Shown here piece by piece: positions 40,242 to 44,065 of a stretch of 44,065 bases of DNA. The position numbers and the translations under genes are program-made. The DNA comes from Bacteroidales bacterium (GTDB lineage: Bacteria > Bacteroidota > Bacteroidia > Bacteroidales > Marinilabiliaceae): NCBI GenBank assembly GCA_024401365.1, contig JAKSLE010000019.1:1-44065 (forward strand). Direction: 5' to 3'. Each line of letters starts with the position of its first letter. Positions within the stretch are counted from its first letter, which is position 1. The notes below the pieces were generated by a model, which saw only the letters and a program-made list of their open reading frames with translations, did not search any database and was not told where the DNA came from.

Positions 40242-41203
40242 CGACAAAAGAGACAATTTACATCTTCATTAATATTTCACTAAGAGGCGAGGCTCGAAAG
40301 GGTCTCGCCTTTGATAATATCAACTGGAAAGAGTTGCTTGAGCTATCCATGGCTCAAGGCGTCCTGGCCATAGTATGGAACGGCATAGAGATACAAGCAG
40401 CAGAAGGTAATCTGCCCATCAGCGTTGCCGACAAGATGCTATGGCACGGCATGGTACGCAAGAGTGAAGGCGAGATGAACAATATGAGGAGGCAGGCAGA
40501 GGAGTTTGCCGCATTGATCTCTCCCCTACCCTGTGTGGTACTGAAGGGACCTGACTATGCCAGATATTGGCCAGTGGCATCACAACGTGTATTTGGCGAC
40601 CTGGATATTTGGAGTTACGGCCACCAAGACGAGATAAACCGCAAGGTAACCGAGGCAGGAGGCGAGGCTGAGACGGGCAACGACTCGAAGCACAACGAGA
40701 TACATATAAACGGGCTGAGGGTGGAGAATCACCGTTATTTCGTCTCGGACGGCAAGACACTCAGAGAGCATCAGATAGAAGAGATGATGTGCGATGTGAT
40801 AGGCAACGACTTCACCCCTATCGACGGAGGGTTGCTATTAGCTCCCAATGCCAACTTCTCGACACTGATGATGCTGAAGCATGTACAGAACCATTTTCTG
40901 TATGAAGGGGTACGGCTGAGGCTAGTCATGGACTGGTACTTCTTCATGAAAATAGAGAGAGACAACATCGACTGGAAGAAGATATCGACAGCCATGAACG
41001 CTATGAATATTGCCCATTTGGCTGAGTTATTGACCCAATACTGTGAAGTCATAGAGGGCAAGAGAGAGAAAAACAAGAGGCTACAGCAATTTGAAGATCT
41101 GCTCTTTGAGCCAGAGATGGATAGACGATTAACACTGATACCCAGCGTGATACGCGTATGCAAGAGATGCATAAAGAGATGGCGATGGAGAGACGTAGTG
41201 TGA
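40238..41203 (+). CDS. NTP_transf_5 (PF14907-like) nucleotidyltransferase family protein
   Basis: A 321-residue protein with the minimal nucleotidyltransferase pattern VVLKGPDYARYWP ... RVFGDLDIW (G-D-x-D metal motif), and a helical C-terminal region. Members lie in polysaccharide loci, often next to acetyltransferases and sugar transferases, as here. The GDLDIW aspartates are present, so it may be active, but the substrate is unknown. It overlaps the acetyltransferase gene by ATGA, so the two are translationally coupled. Confidence 0.8.
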   Translation: MTTKETIYIFINISLRGEARKGLAFDNINWKELLELSMAQGVLAIVWNGIEIQAAEGNLPISVADKMLWHGMVRKSEGEMNNMRRQAEEFAALISPLPCVVLKGPDYARYWPVASQRVFGDLDIWSYGHQDEINRKVTEAGGEAETGNDSKHNEIHINGLRVENHRYFVSDGKTLREHQIEEMMCDVIGNDFTPIDGGLLLAPNANFSTLMMLKHVQNHFLYEGVRLRLVMDWYFFMKIERDNIDWKKISTAMNAMNIAHLAELLTQYCEVIEGKREKNKRLQQFEDLLFEPEMDRRLTLIPSVIRVCKRCIKRWRWRDVV

Positions 41204-41253
41204 GCATTAAGCCTTCTTAACCTTTTTTGAGTTTAATAAAAAGAGCAAACAGA

Positions 41254-41261
41254 TACCTTTG
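41254..41261 (+). promoter_or_regulatory. -7 box for fabI
   Basis: TACCTTTG, about 41 bp before the ATG at 41303. A TTG (41227-41229) lies 24 bp upstream, wider than usual. Confidence 0.5.
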
Positions 41262-41302
41262 CACTCGATTTATACAGCAACAACAGAAACAAACAGAATC
41301 GA

Positions 41303-42169
41303 ATGCTTACAAACTTACTTGAAGGAAAGCGTGGCATTATTTTCGGCGCACTCAATGACAAGTCTATCGCATGGAAGGTAGCAGAAATAGCTCACCAACA
41401 AGGTGCGAAGTTTACCCTCTCCAATACAGAGGTAGCTTGCCGAATGGGCGAGGTACGTGAACTCTCAGAGCGCCTTAATGCTCCTCTTATTGCTGCCGAC
41501 GCAACCTCAGTTGACGATCTCAAAAACGTATTTGAACAATCTCAAGAGATTCTTGGCGGCAAGATCGACTTCGTGCTTCACTCCATAGGCATGTCGCTCA
41601 ACGTACGCAAGAAGCGCGTATATTCGGATCTCGACTACAACTTCCTCAACAAGACACTTGACATTTCAGCTATATCATTCCACAAGATGCTTCAGGTTGC
41701 ATACCAGATGGATGCTATCTCGGAGTGGGGCTCTGTAGTAGCGCTTACATACGTGGCTGCTCAGCGTACACTTTGCGACTACAACGATATGGCTGATGCT
41801 AAGGCTCTCTTGGAGAGTATAGCTCGTAGCTTTGGCTACATCTACGGTTGCAAGAGACACGTTCGTATCAACACCATCTCGCAGTCGCCAACTATGACCA
41901 CTGCTGGTAGCGGCATTGCCGGCTTTGATGGCTTGATGGACTTCTCCGACCGTATGTCGCCTCTTGGCAACGCTTCGGCTGAGGACTGTGCCAACTTCGT
42001 GGTAACAATGTTCTCGGACCTCACAAAGAAGATAACAATGCAGAATATCTTCCACGACGGAGGTTTCTCAAACATGGGCATGAGCCAGCGCGCTATGACC
42101 CAGTACAACAAGAGTTTCGAGAACGAGATGGCAAAGCCATGGGAGCTCGACCCTACTGCAACAAAATAA
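41303..42169 (+). CDS. fabI: Enoyl-[acyl-carrier-protein] reductase (FabI)
   Basis: NADH/NADPH-dependent reductase of the last step of each fatty acid elongation round. SDR fold of 288 residues: GIIFGALNDKSIAWKVAEIA (cofactor site with the FabI-type long spacing), FVLHSIGMSLNVRK, the catalytic pair in YNDMADAKALLES (Tyr-x6-Lys), INTISQSPTMTTAGSGI and NIFHDGGFSNMG. This is the Bacteroidetes variant of FabI, slightly longer than the E. coli enzyme. It is monocistronic with a terminator at 42244-42279. Strong codon bias indicates high expression. Confidence 0.94.
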   Translation: MLTNLLEGKRGIIFGALNDKSIAWKVAEIAHQQGAKFTLSNTEVACRMGEVRELSERLNAPLIAADATSVDDLKNVFEQSQEILGGKIDFVLHSIGMSLNVRKKRVYSDLDYNFLNKTLDISAISFHKMLQVAYQMDAISEWGSVVALTYVAAQRTLCDYNDMADAKALLESIARSFGYIYGCKRHVRINTISQSPTMTTAGSGIAGFDGLMDFSDRMSPLGNASAEDCANFVVTMFSDLTKKITMQNIFHDGGFSNMGMSQRAMTQYNKSFENEMAKPWELDPTATK

Positions 42170-42243
42170 TCAAGATACATTAGTCCTGTTCTTTGGTCTC
42201 GCTAGTTGGCCATAGGACAACAGACGATGCTGTGTGAGTGTGT

Positions 42244-42279
42244 ATGCGAGACGCTTTTTGAGCGTCCCGCATATTTTGT
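42244..42279 (+). terminator. Rho-independent terminator after fabI
   Basis: ATGCGAGACGCT (42244-42255) pairs with AGCGTCCCGCAT (42261-42272) with one mismatch over a short T-rich loop, followed by ATTTTGTT. Confidence 0.85.
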
Positions 42280-42330
42280 TTGCAATGAATAGATATGCGA
42301 ATAAATATACGGTATTATTTGTTTTTATCG

Positions 42331-42403
42331 GTTCTAAATAGCAAATAAAGACCAAATTTGCTACCTCTAAGTAGCAAAAATGACAAAAATGTGATTATCT
42401 TTG
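42331..42403 (+). promoter_or_regulatory. Repeat-containing control region and -7 box of ATPase copy 3
   Basis: CTAAATAGCAAATAAAGAC (from 42334) recurs as CTAAGTAGCAAAAATGAC (from 42367), a 33-bp offset. The second copy forms part of an inverted repeat TTTGCTAC-CTCTAA-GTAGCAAA (42357-42378). A TATCTTTG -7 box lies at 42396-42403, about 27 bp before the ATG at 42430. No TTG at usual spacing, so activation or repression at the repeats is plausible. Confidence 0.6.
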
Positions 42404-42429
42404 CAAGGTAGAATATTCAGAATCGCACA

Positions 42430-43593
42430 ATGCAGACGTTGTTCGCCATACATAATGATATGCTCAATCAGCTCACGCCATGGATAAGGCGAGGGTTGAT
42501 GGACGACATTGATTGGTCGGCACGCCTGATAGGCATCAAGGGAGCGCGAGGCATCGGCAAGACTACTTTCCTTTTGAACTATGCCAAGAACATTCAGCAC
42601 GAACGCAAGTGTCTGTATGTGGACCTCAACAACTTCTACTTCTCAACAAGAACTATCATTACTCTTGCGGACGACTTCCGTAAGTTGGGCGGCAATACGC
42701 TTTTGCTCGATCAGGTCTATAAGTATCCCGACTGGAGCAAGGAACTTCGCTATTGCTATGACAACTTCCCTGACCTTCAGATTGTCTTCACAGGCTCTCC
42801 TGTAATGCGACTCAAGGAGGAGAACCCAGAGCTTCACGGACTTGTTAAGGTTTATAGCCTTGAAGGCTTCTCGTTCCGAGAATTCCTCAACTACAAGACG
42901 GGTAAGACATTCCCTAAGCTCTCGCTTGAGGAGATAGTCAAGGAGCACGAGACTATATGCCGTGACGTAGCATCATGTGTCAAGCCACTGGCCTATTTTG
43001 GCGATTATCTCTATCATGGCTTCTATCCGTACTTCCTGAATGAGAAGAATCCATTTGGGTCGATGATAAAGACCATCAACCTTGTCCTAGAGATTGAGAT
43101 AAGCTACCTACAGCAGATAGAGCACCGATGCATACCTAAGTTGCGCAAGCTTCTCTACCTCATTACCCAACAAGCCCCAATGCAGCCCAATGTGAGTAAG
43201 TTGGCACAGGACATAGATGCATCACGCGCTACGGTAATGAACTATATGGTTTATTTGAAGCAGGCACGACTCATACACCTTCTTTATCAGGAGGGCGACC
43301 AAGAGGGCAAGAAGCCTGCACATATATATATGCAGAATCCTAACCTCATGTATCTTTGCAACTATGGTGGCGTGGATCCTGATGCACTTTACAAAACATT
43401 CTTCTTCAATCAGCTTGGCTATATCAATACACTGACAAGAGCCGACAGGGGCGATTTCTGCGTGGATGGCAATATGTGTTTCGCAGTAGGCAAACACAGA
43501 AAATTCCCATCAGATGTATACCACGCCAAGGAGATGATTGAGATTGGAGAGAAGAACACCATTCCACTGTGGCTCTTTGGCTTTAGATATTAA
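42430..43593 (+). CDS. AAA_14-type ATPase (copy 3, shorter form)
   Basis: A 387-residue cytosolic protein. Walker A is LIGIKGARGIGKTTFLLNYA (about 33-52). The Walker B region is TLLLDQVYKYPDW, with Gln in place of the usual catalytic Glu. IVFTGSPVMRL and GFSFREFLNYKTG match the AAA_14 core. The C-terminal winged-helix-like part (NVSKLAQDIDASRATVMNYM) and RGDFCVDGNMCFAVGKHRKF replace the D...E-x-K nuclease signature of copies 1 and 2. It is therefore a distant relative, possibly with weakened hydrolysis. It is 14 bp upstream of a small membrane gene. Confidence 0.87.
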   Translation: MQTLFAIHNDMLNQLTPWIRRGLMDDIDWSARLIGIKGARGIGKTTFLLNYAKNIQHERKCLYVDLNNFYFSTRTIITLADDFRKLGGNTLLLDQVYKYPDWSKELRYCYDNFPDLQIVFTGSPVMRLKEENPELHGLVKVYSLEGFSFREFLNYKTGKTFPKLSLEEIVKEHETICRDVASCVKPLAYFGDYLYHGFYPYFLNEKNPFGSMIKTINLVLEIEISYLQQIEHRCIPKLRKLLYLITQQAPMQPNVSKLAQDIDASRATVMNYMVYLKQARLIHLLYQEGDQEGKKPAHIYMQNPNLMYLCNYGGVDPDALYKTFFFNQLGYINTLTRADRGDFCVDGNMCFAVGKHRKFPSDVYHAKEMIEIGEKNTIPLWLFGFRY

Positions 43594-43607
43594 GTAACCA
43601 ATCAAAT

Positions 43608-43865
43608 ATGACGGACGTAAACATTAACAAATCAGAGCAAAGAGAACTGCACCGGCTCCGCAAAGAGAGTTTTGGCAAGTATTTTTATACTTTATCGCAG
43701 TTGACATTTGCAGCATTAGTTCTGGGAGGCGCAGTTCCTTTCACGACTGGTGACAAAAGATTCGAAGACATAAACCCAGAATGGATTATGTTTGAAGTAT
43801 TCGCAATAATATTCACGATACTATTTGCGATAATTGGGCATAAAATCCATCGACCAAAATATTAG
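43608..43865 (+). CDS. Small two-segment membrane protein of unknown function
   Basis: An 85-residue protein with a basic, charged N-terminus (KSEQRELHRLRKESFGK) and two hydrophobic segments: FYTLSQLTFAALVLGGAVPF and MFEVFAIIFTILFAIIGHKI. It is likely to sit in the inner membrane with both ends inside. It lies 14 bp after ATPase copy 3 and 4 bp before another tiny membrane gene, in the path to nifJ. No family was recognised. Confidence 0.6.
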   Translation: MTDVNINKSEQRELHRLRKESFGKYFYTLSQLTFAALVLGGAVPFTTGDKRFEDINPEWIMFEVFAIIFTILFAIIGHKIHRPKY

Positions 43866-43869
43866 AAAT

Positions 43870-43971
43870 ATGAGCACATTGATTGTATTCGGTCCCCTTC
43901 TTTTGATAGTGGCAGGGTTTCTGGCATTTCTATACACACCTCGTGGCAAGAAATGGTTGGATGAAATGTAA
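43870..43971 (+). CDS. 33-residue membrane microprotein
   Basis: ATG at 43870 opens a frame reading MSTLIVFGPLLLIVAGFLAF, then LYTPRGKKWLDEM and TAA. It has one clear transmembrane helix followed by a positively charged tail (RGKKW), a typical single-span microprotein. It starts 4 bp after the preceding stop. No function is known to me; it is directly upstream of the pyruvate:ferredoxin oxidoreductase gene. Confidence 0.6.
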   Translation: MSTLIVFGPLLLIVAGFLAFLYTPRGKKWLDEM

Positions 43972-44017
43972 TAATATACATTATATATAGAACAAATAAT
44001 TGTTAGTTCAAAATAAA

Positions 44018-44065
44018 ATGGCAAAAGAAAAGAAATTCATCACCTGTGATGGTAACGAGGCCGCA
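44018..44065 (+). CDS. nifJ: Pyruvate:ferredoxin (flavodoxin) oxidoreductase, first 16 codons
   Basis: The window ends within this gene. The frame reads MAKEKKFITCDGNEAA, which matches the conserved N-terminus of Bacteroidales pyruvate:ferredoxin oxidoreductase (ITCDGN-x-AA, start of the domain I fold). The enzyme converts pyruvate and CoA to acetyl-CoA and CO2 in anaerobic energy metabolism. The call rests on this short match only. Confidence 0.7.
   Translation, partial: MAKEKKFITCDGNEAA

Noticed and set aside
42170-42355. 61-codon minus-strand open frame after fabI
   Set aside because: It spans the fabI terminator and the ATPase copy 3 upstream region and has no recognisable features.

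Overview
The window looks like chromosomal DNA of a gut or oral member of the Bacteroidales, closest in style to Prevotella and relatives. The reasons are the recurrent promoter form TTG-N19/20-TAnnTTTG, the lack of strong Shine-Dalgarno sites, and typical families of that order: DUF2807 head-GIN protein, FISUMP-type secreted proteins, DUF4143 ATPases, fused RibBA, QueH, M18 aminopeptidase and a divergent FabI. No species is claimed, and all family calls come from reading motifs without a database search.

Layout. 1-5 kb: a cut tRNA-Gly, then leftward housekeeping genes (M18 aminopeptidase, trmD, msrC-type methionine sulfoxide reductase, acyl-CoA synthetase). 4.7-15.3 kb: rightward genes for a small unknown protein, a FAD oxidoreductase with a LolA-like carrier, a chemoreceptor-like protein, a three-gene secreted TPR/retropepsin/head-GIN cluster, and an aspartate aminotransferase. 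15.4-20.7 kb: a large secreted FISUMP protein with four Cys-rich repeats, and three poorly known genes among palindromes and dispersed repeats.

20.8-28.5 kb is an AT-rich accessory block bordered by copies of a dispersed repeat. It holds a DUF2075 nuclease/helicase with a Nudix hydrolase, a secreted unknown, and a leftward pair: a UvrD-type helicase carrying an inserted nuclease-like segment, zinc ribbons and a Myb/SANT-like tail, preceded by a free-standing RecQ-C-terminal (RQC-HRDC) protein. The pair is the best candidate for an undescribed nucleic-acid-processing or defence system.

28.5-34.5 kb is a repeat-rich region with a gene relic, two DUF4143 ATPases, a second FISUMP protein and a HIRAN protein. 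The two FISUMP genes, 13 kb apart and on opposite strands, share one complete promoter layout (two GTTCGTCAAA boxes 20 bp apart, 7 bp, TTG, 19 bp, TAnTTTCG). The two DUF4143 ATPases each have three ACCTTGG-containing repeats of 33-34 bp just upstream.

34.5-44 kb returns to core metabolism: an unusual single-frame NlpC/P60-endonuclease III fusion, queH, ribBA, manA, a PglC/PglD-like sugar transferase and acetyltransferase with a nucleotidyltransferase, fabI, a third AAA ATPase, two small membrane proteins and the first codons of pyruvate:ferredoxin oxidoreductase.
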